Of a stretch of 14,064 nt of DNA, positions 1 to 7,502 are shown one piece after another (the stretch's first letter is position 1; each line of letters starts with the position of its first letter). The translations under genes were made by a program, and so were the position numbers. The notes below the pieces were generated by a model that was given only the letters and a program-made list of their open reading frames with translations, searched no databases and was not told the DNA's origin. Origin of the DNA: a bacterium (GTDB lineage: Bacteria; ARS69); NCBI GenBank assembly GCA_025774865.1, contig JALGZO010000071.1:1-14064 (forward strand), in the 5' to 3' direction.

Positions 1-1344
1 GTATCGGCGTTGCAGGCCGACCCGGCGGCCGCGGCGGAGCTGGCCCAGAGCCTGTCGCCGTGGCCGCACAACGGGCGTCGTGAGCTGGAAGGCGTCAAAG
101 ACCGGCTCCGCGATTTCGTCGATACCGGGCAGCTAGGCGTCTTCGCGCACGGGTACTGGGGGCACCCGGCCATGAAACTGTCCCCGGAGATCAATCTGCT
201 CGCGGCCGCTCACTACCTGCAGGCGATCGATTGGCAGCGCATACCGAACCAGGTCGTCGCTCTGCTCGGCGGCAAGACTCCACACATCCAGAACCTGGTC
301 GTCGGTGGCGTGGCCAACGCCATCAATCTCGACAACCAGGCCACGTTGAACATGACGAAGCTCTACCAGGTGCGGAGCCTCCTGGAGCAGACGCTGTCGT
401 TTGTGCGTGACGTCTACCTCACGGACGTGTGTGCGGTGGGCGCGATGTATCCCGAGTGGCTGGGCTACGGCGCCGGAGTGACGAACTACCTCGCGGTCCC
501 CGACCTGCCGCTCGACTCGGCGGGGACCGAGTTCGATCTTCCGGGCGGAACGATCTTCGACGGGAATCTGGCGTCCGTGACGCCCATCACGAGTTTCCGT
601 GACGAGTATTTCCGGGACAACGTGGCCGAGTCCATCGCCCATGCCTGGTACGAGGGCGACTGGACCCGCCATCCGTACGACGAGGAAACGGTCCCGCACC
701 ACACGACCTTCGACGAGAAGGGAAAGTACACCTGGGTGAAAGCGCCCAGGTTCTCGGGCCGGCCGATGCAGGTGGGTCCGCTCGCCCAGATGTTGATCGG
801 GTACGCCACCGGTCACCAGCCGACTTGCAGATGGCTCGACCACGCGCTCGGCCTCGTTCGCAGCGTGAGCGGGGTAGACGTGCCACTGTCCGGGCTCCAC
901 TCGACGCTGGGGCGCCATCTGGCCCGCGCGGTCCGGTGCGCCGTGATCGCCGACCTGGCGCTGAAACACTGGGAACTCTTGGTGGCGAACATCGCCTCGG
1001 GAGACACCGAGATCTACGTCGAGCCCTCTTTCCCGGCCGGCGAGGTGCGCGGGTTCGGATTTCACGAGGCGCCGCGCGGGACGCTGTCGCACTGGATCGT
1101 CATTCGTGATGGCAAGATCGCGAACTACCAGGCCGTGGTGCCTTCGACGTGGAATGCGGGGCCGAGGGACGACAAAGGTGTGAGGGGTCCTTACGAGGCG
1201 TCGCTCGTGGGGAACCCGATCGCCGATCCGGAGCGACCGCTGGAAGCGTTGCGCACGATCCATTCGTTCGACCCTTGCCTCGCCTGCGCGATCCACACGC
1301 TCGATCCGCGGGGACAGGAGCTGGCTCGAGTGAAGGTGCTCTGA
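1..1344 (+). CDS. [NiFe]-hydrogenase large subunit, group 1-like (5'-truncated)
   Basis: This is the catalytic large subunit of a respiratory (uptake-type) NiFe hydrogenase, which oxidises H2 at a Ni-Fe(CN)2CO centre. The reading frame is open from base 1 to the TGA at 1342-1344, so the gene enters from the left; 447 residues are present of the roughly 570-600 usual for the family. The missing N-terminus would carry the first Ni-binding motif (RxCGxC). Visible family blocks are GHPAMKLSPEINLL, LGGKTPHIQNLVVGGVANAI and, near the end, the second Ni-binding motif DPCLACAIH. A 15-residue tail starting TLDPRGQEL follows the final His; in the family this tail is removed by a dedicated endopeptidase once nickel is inserted, and that enzyme is encoded 22 bp downstream. 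The overall pattern resembles HyaB/HydB-type group 1 enzymes rather than cytoplasmic or sensory ones. The subgroup is not settled because the small subunit lies outside the window. A TTG at 10 is not the true start. Confidence 0.95.
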   Translation, partial: VSALQADPAAAAELAQSLSPWPHNGRRELEGVKDRLRDFVDTGQLGVFAHGYWGHPAMKLSPEINLLAAAHYLQAIDWQRIPNQVVALLGGKTPHIQNLVVGGVANAINLDNQATLNMTKLYQVRSLLEQTLSFVRDVYLTDVCAVGAMYPEWLGYGAGVTNYLAVPDLPLDSAGTEFDLPGGTIFDGNLASVTPITSFRDEYFRDNVAESIAHAWYEGDWTRHPYDEETVPHHTTFDEKGKYTWVKAPRFSGRPMQVGPLAQMLIGYATGHQPTCRWLDHALGLVRSVSGVDVPLSGLHSTLGRHLARAVRCAVIADLALKHWELLVANIASGDTEIYVEPSFPAGEVRGFGFHEAPRGTLSHWIVIRDGKIANYQAVVPSTWNAGPRDDKGVRGPYEASLVGNPIADPERPLEALRTIHSFDPCLACAIHTLDPRGQELARVKVL

Positions 1345-1350
1345 GCCGGC

Positions 1351-1356
1351 AGGAGG
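1351..1356 (+). promoter_or_regulatory. Shine-Dalgarno (AGGAGG) for the hydrogenase maturation protease
   Basis: A perfect AGGAGG lies in the 22-bp gap after the large-subunit stop. The only start-like codon in the protease frame at a usable distance is CTG at 1367, ten bases downstream. The first in-frame ATG (1403) is 46 bases away and would remove most of a conserved N-terminal motif. The site therefore supports the CTG as the real start. Confidence 0.7.
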
Positions 1357-1366
1357 TACGAGTCCG

Positions 1367-1903
1367 CTGCGAGTCGCCGTCGTCGGTCTGGGCAACGTCC
1401 TCATGGGAGACGACGCGGTCGGGCCGTACGTCATCGCGCTTCTGAAGGCGAAGTACCACTTCGATTCATCCGTGTCCGTCTGCGACCTGGGTACTCCCGG
1501 TCTCGCGCTTCTCGAGGAGACGGTACGGGCCGATGCGCTGATCGTCGTCGACACGGTGCGGTCGGACGGCGAGGCGGGCGAGGTTCGCCATTTCCGCAAG
1601 ATCGACCTCCGACGAATGGCCGCGGCTCCACGGCTGAACCCTCACGCTCCGGCCCTCGCCGACACCCTCGGTACGGCCGGGCTCGCCGGCCGGGGCCCTC
1701 AAGACGTCTTTCTGGTGGGGATCGTTCCGGCCCGAATTGAGCAGTGCCTGGGGCTGAGCGATCCGGTTACCCTGGCTTTGCCCCGAGTCGTGGCAGAGAT
1801 CGTCGGCGAGCTGGAGCGCCTGGGGGTGCCACCGCGGCGGCGGGCAATTGCCGCGCGACCGGACATCTGGTGGGAAGTGGGAGTGGACGTAGAGCGCTCA
1901 TGA
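1367..1903 (+). CDS. Hydrogenase maturation endopeptidase (HybD/HyaD/HupD family, peptidase M52)
   Basis: This is a Ni-dependent endopeptidase that clips the C-terminal tail of the large subunit as the last step of NiFe-centre assembly in the cytoplasm. Read from the CTG at 1367 the protein has 178 residues, beginning LRVAVVGLGNVLMGDD. This lines up without gaps with the N-terminus of E. coli HybD as I recall it. The three metal ligands known in HybD (Glu16, Asp62, His93) then fall at Asp16, Asp62 (in LIVVDTV) and His93 (in LNPHAPAL), at identical numbering. Further family blocks are DLGTPGLALLEE and FLVGIVPARIEQCLGLSD. Starting at ATG 1403 would delete the GLGNVL motif, so that start is probably wrong. 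A good AGGAGG precedes the CTG. The TGA overlaps the next gene's ATG (ATGA at 1900-1903), implying translational coupling. The C-terminal tail (about 150-178) is Arg-rich and not conserved. Family assignment is very secure; the start codon is less so. Confidence 0.93.
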   Translation: MRVAVVGLGNVLMGDDAVGPYVIALLKAKYHFDSSVSVCDLGTPGLALLEETVRADALIVVDTVRSDGEAGEVRHFRKIDLRRMAAAPRLNPHAPALADTLGTAGLAGRGPQDVFLVGIVPARIEQCLGLSDPVTLALPRVVAEIVGELERLGVPPRRRAIAARPDIWWEVGVDVERS

Positions 1904-4203
1904 TGGCTCGAAAGCTCACCGTCGTCGCACTGATCTCCATGACGTTGGTGGCACTGGAGCTCGGCTGGACGCGGATCTTCTCCGCGGAGTTCTTCTACAC
2001 GTTCGCTTTCCTGATTCTGTCGCTCGCCGTCATGGGCCTCGGGCTCGGGGCCCTGGCGCTGCGGCTGTTCCGCCCCTCCGGCCGGGATCCCGATCTCGCG
2101 GTCGTTCTCTCGATTACCGGTCTCCTCGCCCTGGTGGGGCCGCCGTCCGTCTTTCGGCTCGGCCTGGATTTCTCCATCCTGTTCAGCAGTGGGGCCATGC
2201 TCGGAAAGGTGGTTCTCGCTCTCGTGGCTCTCGGTGCCCCGTTCTTCTGCGGCGGTATCGCGCTCGCATCGTTATTCCGAACGAACCATCGCGAGATCCC
2301 CCGACTCTACATGGCGGACATGATGGGCGCCGGGGTGGGGGTGATCGTCGCGATCGCCTTCATGAATCGGATTGGCACCCCCGAGACCGTGTTCCTCGTC
2401 GCATTCCCGGTGATCCTGGCGGCCTTCCTCGCCGGCGACGGGTGGCGCCGTTCGCTGTCAATTCTGCCGCTCGCCGTCATGGCGTCTTTCTACGCGTCCG
2501 CCGAGACGCTTCTCGAGGCCGACCGCGAAGAGCGCGCACCCGTGGTCTACCGGCACTGGGACGCGATGGCCAAGCTCAAGGTGTACGACTTCGACGGTGT
2601 CTACCGGGGCATAAACATCGACAACGTCGCGAACTCGCCCGTGATCCCGTTCGACGGAGACTGGGAAGCGTTTCGAGCGGATACGTCGGGCGGTGGTTGG
2701 GACATCGACGTCGGGTACCTGATCGCGCAGTTCGATTCGTGTTCCTTCCTGTCTCTCGGGGCGGGAGGTGGCATGGACGTCATGCACGCTCTCGACAAGG
2801 GGGCCACGAGAATCCACGCCGTCGAGGTCAACCCGCAGATCAACCGGATGATGGTCTTCGGCGATCCTTCGGGATATGTGTCGCACGACTCGACGGTCGT
2901 CGACTCGACGGATCGGGTAATCACGCTGGCCGAGTTCTCGGGTCACATCTATCGCGATCCCCGCGTGACCGTCGTCACCGAAGACGCGCGCACGTTCGTT
3001 CGGCGTCACCGCAACGAGTTCGACGTGATCTTCTCGCTCAGCTCGAACACGTGGGCGGCGCTGGGATCGGGGTCGTTCGCGCTCGCCGAGAGCTACCTCT
3101 TCACCACGGAGGCCTTCCAGGACTACTGGAGGGCTCTCACGCCCGGCGGTTTTCTCTCGATGGAGCACCAGGTCTACATGCCGCGTCTCGTGACCGAGGT
3201 CATCGAGGCGCTCGAGGGGCTGGGCGTGGAGAGTCCTCGCTCGCATTTCGCCGTCTACGATCTACCCCAGTTGCGCCGCAACGTGCTTCTTCTCTCCAAG
3301 CGACCCCTGACCGACGAGCTGCGGTATCGGGCGTACGGAGAGCTCACGCCGGAGCGTGACGAGACGATCCATCTGCTCTACCCCGCACCGGACTCCCTTC
3401 GCGGCAACCTGATTCACCGCATTGTCACGGAAGGTCGGGACGCCGTCGCCGACTCGGCCGATGTCGACCTCTCGCCGTGCACCGACGATCGACCGTTCAT
3501 CGCCCAGATGGGTCTGTGGCGGAATCTCCGGGGCGATCGGCTGGAAAAGATCAATCAGTACGCGGAGTTCCGCGGCTTTCCCATCTCGGGGCTGATCGTC
3601 GCGATCGTTCTCGGCGTCGCGCTGGTCGTCGGCCTGCCGCTGATGCTGGCTCCCTACCTGAGGACGGGCGACAGGCTCCGGGCCGGGCCGTGGATCTACT
3701 TCTTCCTGATCGGTGTCGCGTTCATGGTCGTCGAGGTCGTCCTGATCCAGCAGTACTCGCTCTTCATCGGCGCCTCCGTGTACAGCATCGCCACCGTCCT
3801 CCTGACGCTGCTGCTGGCATCGGGTCTCGGAAGTCGCTTCGCCGACAGGGTGGGAGGGGGCACGGCGGTGGTGGCCATCGCGGGCTGGCTGGTCCTGGAC
3901 GCGCTTCTGTTCGGCCGGATTGCGAGCGGGCTGGCCGGATTGACCGTCGTGCCGAGGGCCCTTGCCGCCGGCGCTCTCGTCGCGCCGGTCGGCTTCTTCA
4001 TGGGGATCCCGTTTCCGAAGGGGGCGCTGCGGGTCGGCGAGCTCGTCGACTGGGGCTTCGCCGTGACCGGGTCAGCATCCATCGTCGGTGGGGCGCTGGC
4101 CGTGCTCGTTGCGGTCAACTTCGGATTCACCGCGGCGCTCCTGAGCGCGGCGGTACTCTATCTCCTGGCGCAAGGAATCGCGTCCCGGGAATCAGCCTGG
4201 TAG
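1900..4203 (+). CDS. Polytopic membrane protein with central spermidine-synthase-like (SAM-fold) domain
   Basis: The 767-residue product has three parts. Residues 1-205 are hydrophobic with about six or seven membrane segments, opening with the family block ELGWTRIFSAEFFYTFAFLI. Residues about 215-535 form a soluble Rossmann domain resembling spermidine synthase: nucleotide-binding LSLGAGGGMD (285-293), acidic Glu309 after strand 2, EDAR (361-364), LTPGGFLSM (413-421) and TDDRPF (528-533). Residues about 560-760 are again membrane segments and include GIPFPKGALRVG (702-713). This is the architecture usually annotated as a fused MFS/spermidine synthase-like protein. The aminopropyltransferase signature (Asp-Ser-x-Asp before the lid) is absent: after FDVIFSL comes SSNTWAALGSG, so polyamine synthesis is unlikely. 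The start is ATG 1900 (or 1903), overlapping the protease stop. Close coupling suggests a role tied to the hydrogenase, but the biochemical function of this family is not known to me. No heme-ligand pattern typical of a cytochrome b subunit was recognised. Confidence 0.85.
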   Translation: MMARKLTVVALISMTLVALELGWTRIFSAEFFYTFAFLILSLAVMGLGLGALALRLFRPSGRDPDLAVVLSITGLLALVGPPSVFRLGLDFSILFSSGAMLGKVVLALVALGAPFFCGGIALASLFRTNHREIPRLYMADMMGAGVGVIVAIAFMNRIGTPETVFLVAFPVILAAFLAGDGWRRSLSILPLAVMASFYASAETLLEADREERAPVVYRHWDAMAKLKVYDFDGVYRGINIDNVANSPVIPFDGDWEAFRADTSGGGWDIDVGYLIAQFDSCSFLSLGAGGGMDVMHALDKGATRIHAVEVNPQINRMMVFGDPSGYVSHDSTVVDSTDRVITLAEFSGHIYRDPRVTVVTEDARTFVRRHRNEFDVIFSLSSNTWAALGSGSFALAESYLFTTEAFQDYWRALTPGGFLSMEHQVYMPRLVTEVIEALEGLGVESPRSHFAVYDLPQLRRNVLLLSKRPLTDELRYRAYGELTPERDETIHLLYPAPDSLRGNLIHRIVTEGRDAVADSADVDLSPCTDDRPFIAQMGLWRNLRGDRLEKINQYAEFRGFPISGLIVAIVLGVALVVGLPLMLAPYLRTGDRLRAGPWIYFFLIGVAFMVVEVVLIQQYSLFIGASVYSIATVLLTLLLASGLGSRFADRVGGGTAVVAIAGWLVLDALLFGRIASGLAGLTVVPRALAAGALVAPVGFFMGIPFPKGALRVGELVDWGFAVTGSASIVGGALAVLVAVNFGFTAALLSAAVLYLLAQGIASRESAW

Positions 4204-4271
4204 CCGGCGACAGCAATTGGATGACAAGGCAAGAAGATGCAAGAGAAGAGCGTCGCCATTCGTCGTGGAGG

Positions 4272-4312
4272 TGCAAAACGGAACAACGCAATGATCTCCG
4301 TCATTGCAAAAC
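4272..4312. promoter_or_regulatory. Dyad and direct repeat in the 243-bp spacer: candidate operator
   Basis: The spacer 4204-4446 separates the hydrogenase operon from the transporter gene and holds no convincing ORF. It contains a perfect 7-bp inverted repeat, GCAATGA (4288-4294) and TCATTGC (4301-4307), with a 6-bp centre. The 8-mer TGCAAAAC occurs twice, at 4272-4279 and 4305-4312, 33 bp apart (about three helical turns). No T-run follows, so it does not look like an intrinsic terminator. An operator is the simplest guess; no regulator can be assigned. Confidence 0.3.
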
Positions 4313-4446
4313 CTGCGATTCGTCAGTCGGCGCGTGCCGCGATGCACTTGTTGCGGCCTTGGCGGTCATGAAACATCGCTTGCGGGGCTTTCCGAAGCGG
4401 CGTGGATTCGTATGTTGCCCGGAGAAGTGCGGAGGGAGACGTGGAC

Positions 4447-5883
4447 ATGACGACCTCAAATGGAGCGCGAAGTCGTTGGAGCGTGATCGTCGGCGCCCTG
4501 ACCGTGCAGGTCATTCTCGGGACCGTGTACGCGTTCAGCGTATTCGTCAGGCCGCTCGAGCAGGAATTCGGCTGGGATCGGACGACGACGCAGTGGGCGT
4601 TTTCTTTCGCGCTCGCCACCTTCGCGATCGTCATGATTCCGGCCGGACGCCTTCAGGATCGCATTGGACCGCGCAAGGTCGCGACGATGGGGGGGATCCT
4701 GCTCGGCCTTTCCTTTCTGCTCGGCGCGGTGCTGGTGGCGGAAAGCCGACCGTGGGCCTTGTATCTGACCTACGGGATCATCGGCGGGGCGGGGATCGGT
4801 TTCGGCTACGTGTGCCCGATCGCCGCGGCGGTGAAGTGGTATCCCGACAAGAAGGGTCTGGTTTCCGGTCTGGCCGTGGCCGGTTTCGGCGCCGGAGCCC
4901 TCTTCTTCGCCGGTCCGGCCTCGACGCTCCTGCTGCCGCCGACCGAGAGTGGGCAGGCGATGGGCCTGTCACAGATCCTGCTGGTCGGGCTCGGAATCTC
5001 CCAGGGGAGCGGCTTCGGTATCGGTTGGAAGGCCTTCTTCGTGCTCCACGGCATCGTCTGCGCCGGCGGGGTCATGTTGGGTGCGACCCTTCTTCGCAAT
5101 CCGCCGGCGGGATGGCAACCGCCCGGTTGGGAGCCGAAGCCGGCGTCGGTGACCGGCACCGTGGACATGAACTACAAGCAGATGCTGAACACCCCGCTGG
5201 CGTGCATGCTCTGGCTCACGTTCATCTTCGGCGCGACGTCGGGCTTGATGGCGATCGGGCAGTGGAAGCCGATGATGAGCTCGCTGCTGAACGGGCAGAC
5301 GTTCGCGCCCGACTGGCTCGGAGGATTTGGTCGCTTCGTCGAGCCCGTCGGAATCCTGGCGATCTTCAACGCGGTGGGCCGCATCTTCTGGGGCAAAATC
5401 AGCGACATCCTGGATCGCCCGCGCGCGATGATGATGATGTACCTCGCGCAAGGCATGGCGTTCATGCTGCTGATCAGTGTCGAGTCGACACTCGCCGTCT
5501 TCGTGGCCTCGGCCTGGGTCGGTCTGAACTTCGGCGGCACCTTCGCGCTGTTCCCGTCGGCGACGTCGGACTATTTCGGCACGAAGAACTTCGGGATGAA
5601 CTACGGGTGGATCTTCACCGCTTACGGTGTGGCCGGAATCCTCGGGCCGGTCGTCGGCGGTGTGTTGTTCGACGTCACTAATCAGTTCGTCCTGGCGTTC
5701 GTCTTCGCTGGAATCCTCTGCTTCGTGGCGGCGGGATGCGCGGTCGTGGTCTGGGGGCTGGCTCGCGGCCAGGCGGCCTCGCTGGGAATGTCCGCGGCCG
5801 AAGACGCGACACTCATGGAGAAGACCGGCGATGGCGATGGCGCCCCCAGCGTCGCCGAATCGTACCGCTCACGTGCGATGTAG
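4447..5883 (+). CDS. OFA-family (oxalate/formate antiporter-like) MFS transporter
   Basis: A 478-residue major facilitator with about 12 hydrophobic segments. Family markers are the first-helix block VILGTVYAFSVFVRPLEQEF, MFS motif A variant GRLQDRIGPRKV (67-78), the OFA signature KWYPDKKGLVSGLAVAGFGA (130-149), RNPPAGWQPPGW in the central loop, and SDYFGTKNFGMNYG with YGVAGILGP in the C-terminal half. OFA members exchange oxalate/formate or carry related monocarboxylates. The substrate here cannot be read from sequence, and no oxalate- or formate-metabolising gene is adjacent. Starts at ATG 4447 and GTG 4441 are both plausible behind the purine-rich GGAGGGAG at 4431-4438; a GTG at 4402 lies upstream of that site and is less likely. 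The hydrophilic tail after residue about 440 is acidic and low-complexity. Its last 15 bp overlap the 3' end of the convergent regulator gene. Confidence 0.88.
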   Translation: MTTSNGARSRWSVIVGALTVQVILGTVYAFSVFVRPLEQEFGWDRTTTQWAFSFALATFAIVMIPAGRLQDRIGPRKVATMGGILLGLSFLLGAVLVAESRPWALYLTYGIIGGAGIGFGYVCPIAAAVKWYPDKKGLVSGLAVAGFGAGALFFAGPASTLLLPPTESGQAMGLSQILLVGLGISQGSGFGIGWKAFFVLHGIVCAGGVMLGATLLRNPPAGWQPPGWEPKPASVTGTVDMNYKQMLNTPLACMLWLTFIFGATSGLMAIGQWKPMMSSLLNGQTFAPDWLGGFGRFVEPVGILAIFNAVGRIFWGKISDILDRPRAMMMMYLAQGMAFMLLISVESTLAVFVASAWVGLNFGGTFALFPSATSDYFGTKNFGMNYGWIFTAYGVAGILGPVVGGVLFDVTNQFVLAFVFAGILCFVAAGCAVVVWGLARGQAASLGMSAAEDATLMEKTGDGDGAPSVAESYRSRAM

Positions 5884-7299
5884 GGCCAAGCGACCGTCGA
5901 GCGCCTGACCGAGCCGGCGGATCCCTTCGAGAAGCTCGCCCTCTTCGTGCCGCGTGAGATCGAGCAGGACGAAGCGGTCGGCCGCCGGCGTTGCCCCGCA
6001 ATCGCGGCCCGACCGCACGAGGACCCCGTGCTCCTGGGCGGCCTCCTGGAGACTCGCGCCGGAAACGCCCGCCGGGAGATCGAGCCGCACCGCGTCGGAT
6101 CCCGCCGAGAACTCGTGACCGGCGAGCGCTGGCAGACGGCGGTTCAACGACCGCCCGATCGCCGCCTCGAGGAGCTGTCGCTGCTCCCGGATCCTCCGCT
6201 GCTCGCGGACCCGGCTCGGCGCGTCGAGCGCGGCGGCGAGCGCCCGCTGCGCGAGGCGGTCGAGCGGCTTCGCCGAGGATTTCGCGTCGACCCGGAAACG
6301 GTCGAGCGCCTTCGACGTTCCCCCCACCACGCACGCGGCGAATCCGGCGCCCGCTTCGTCCGAAAGGTCGCACATCGGGAGCACGCGGCCGGCCGGATCC
6401 AGCACGGTCAGCGGTGGCGGCACGGGGGGCCCCGAGAGCCAATCGGTGTGGGTGACGTCCTCGACCACGGGGATTCCCTTCCGTTTGGCCAGGTCCAGGA
6501 GCGCACGCCGACGCGTCAGCCCCGGCGGCCGCCCCGGCAGCCGCGACGCGCCGGTCGCGACCACGAGAAGTCGCGGCGCCCGCCGGCCGGCGGCGAGCAA
6601 GCGGGACTCCTCGGCCGGAAGGACCACGATCCGGGCCCGGCGCGTCCGTAGCGGGAGCACGAGGTCCGGGTCGAGCAGCGAATCGGCGAGAACGAGACCC
6701 CGGGGCGGGACGAACATCCGGAGAATCTTCGCCATTGCGTCCGCCCGGCTCGGGAGCACCGCGACGTCGTCGGCGCTGCGGAGGACGCCGCAGCGCGCCA
6801 GGTGACGGCTGGCCGCCGCCCGGAGCGCGCTCTCGCCGAGAGGCGGCGGCGATGAGAAGAGCGGACCCCGGCCCATGGTCAGCGCATCGCGGTGGAACGA
6901 GCGAAGTTGGCTCGACGAAAGGTTCGGGAGCCGGCCGCCGATGCCGGCGAGATCGTAGACTCCGTCGCCCGCCTCGATGGCGCGCAGCCACGCCCGGGCG
7001 GGCAGGGGGTCGCGCCCGCGGGGTTCCCGGAACGGGAGGTGTTGTTCCGTCGTCTCGGGGATGTTCCTGCGGACCACCGCGGCCCGTCCGGGCCGCACGT
7101 TCACGAGTTTCCGGGCCTTGAGCTCGTCGTACGCGGCCTCCACGGTGTTCTTGCTCACGCCGAGCGTCTGCGCGAGCTTGCGCGTGGCCGGAAGTCGGGC
7201 CGCGGGGCCGAGATGCCCGTGCCGGATGAGCTCCTCGAGGTAGGTCGAGATCTGCCGCGGCAAGGTCGTCGGCGAGTCGTGATCGAGCGGGATGAACAT
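5869..7299 (-). CDS. MocR/GabR-type regulator: GntR winged helix plus degenerate aminotransferase-like domain
   Basis: The 476-residue product begins with a GntR winged helix-turn-helix (residues about 10-78: PRQISTYLEELIRHGHLGP, LPATRKLAQTLGVSKNTVEA). A linker and a fold-type I aminotransferase-like effector domain (about 110-470) follow. MocR proteins normally bind PLP through a lysine in the block GTFSKTLxPGLRLGY. Aligning that block after GRV puts LSDEAGAGFAACVV here, so the lysine is replaced by Asp314. The pyridine-contacting segment EDDYDSEF reads EDVTHTDW, keeping an Asp but losing the Tyr. The effector domain may therefore not form a Schiff base. A nearby GGTSK lysine (330) aligns past the catalytic position. 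The start is ATG at 7299; an in-frame GTG at 7323 is an alternative, and neither has a strong ribosome site. The gene is divergent from the glutamine synthetase gene and convergent with the transporter, so either could be its target. Confidence 0.85.
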   Translation of the reverse strand: MFIPLDHDSPTTLPRQISTYLEELIRHGHLGPAARLPATRKLAQTLGVSKNTVEAAYDELKARKLVNVRPGRAAVVRRNIPETTEQHLPFREPRGRDPLPARAWLRAIEAGDGVYDLAGIGGRLPNLSSSQLRSFHRDALTMGRGPLFSSPPPLGESALRAAASRHLARCGVLRSADDVAVLPSRADAMAKILRMFVPPRGLVLADSLLDPDLVLPLRTRRARIVVLPAEESRLLAAGRRAPRLLVVATGASRLPGRPPGLTRRRALLDLAKRKGIPVVEDVTHTDWLSGPPVPPPLTVLDPAGRVLPMCDLSDEAGAGFAACVVGGTSKALDRFRVDAKSSAKPLDRLAQRALAAALDAPSRVREQRRIREQRQLLEAAIGRSLNRRLPALAGHEFSAGSDAVRLDLPAGVSGASLQEAAQEHGVLVRSGRDCGATPAADRFVLLDLTRHEEGELLEGIRRLGQALDGRLALHRT

Positions 7300-7502
7300 G
7301 GTCGGCCCATTGAACCGCGCCACGCGGTTCGAAGCAAGAGGGGCGTCGAGGAAACACGAAACTCATGGCAAGACTTGGGTTTTCCGATACTGAGAAGTGA
7401 AATCCGGCATTCCCTCGGGAAGCAGAGCCGTGGTAACCATCCTACGGGGACGGCGGGTGCGCCCGACCGGGGATTCCTTCGAACGAAGGGGAGAGCGAAC
7501 GC
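7300..7502. promoter_or_regulatory. Divergent control region between the MocR regulator and glutamine synthetase genes
   Basis: About 200 bp shared by two outward-facing genes and locally less GC-rich (around 7360-7405) than its surroundings. TTCGAA occurs at 7328-7333 and 7478-7483. A 14-bp dyad CCTTCG-AA-CGAAGG spans 7476-7489 and touches the glutamine synthetase ribosome site (AGGGGAG, 7487-7493). I see no convincing sigma-70 pair; TTGGGT (7375-7380) with a 17-bp spacer to TGAAAT is weak. The region probably holds the operator of the regulator, but this is inference from layout. Confidence 0.4.

Noticed and set aside
133-1599. 488-codon minus-strand open frame opposite the hydrogenase and protease genes
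   Set aside because: GC-driven shadow of two confidently identified plus-strand genes. The translation is Arg/Val/Asp-rich with no family features.
1900-4203. Annotation as a functional spermidine synthase
   Set aside because: The SAM-fold is there but the catalytic Asp-Ser-x-Asp region is replaced by SSNTWAALG, and the protein is mostly membrane-embedded.
4288-4310. Terminator after the hydrogenase operon
   Set aside because: The 7-bp stem is followed by AAAACC rather than a T-run on the plus strand; read as an operator candidate instead.
3477-5681. 734-codon plus-strand open frame spanning the spacer and most of the transporter
   Set aside because: Out of frame with two real genes it overlaps. 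Arg/Gly-rich and without motifs; long only because stop codons are rare at this GC.
7366-7380. Sigma-54 promoter (TGGCA ... TTG) upstream of glutamine synthetase
   Set aside because: The TTG is two bases too close to TGGCA; the required GG-N10-GC spacing reads GG-N10-GT.
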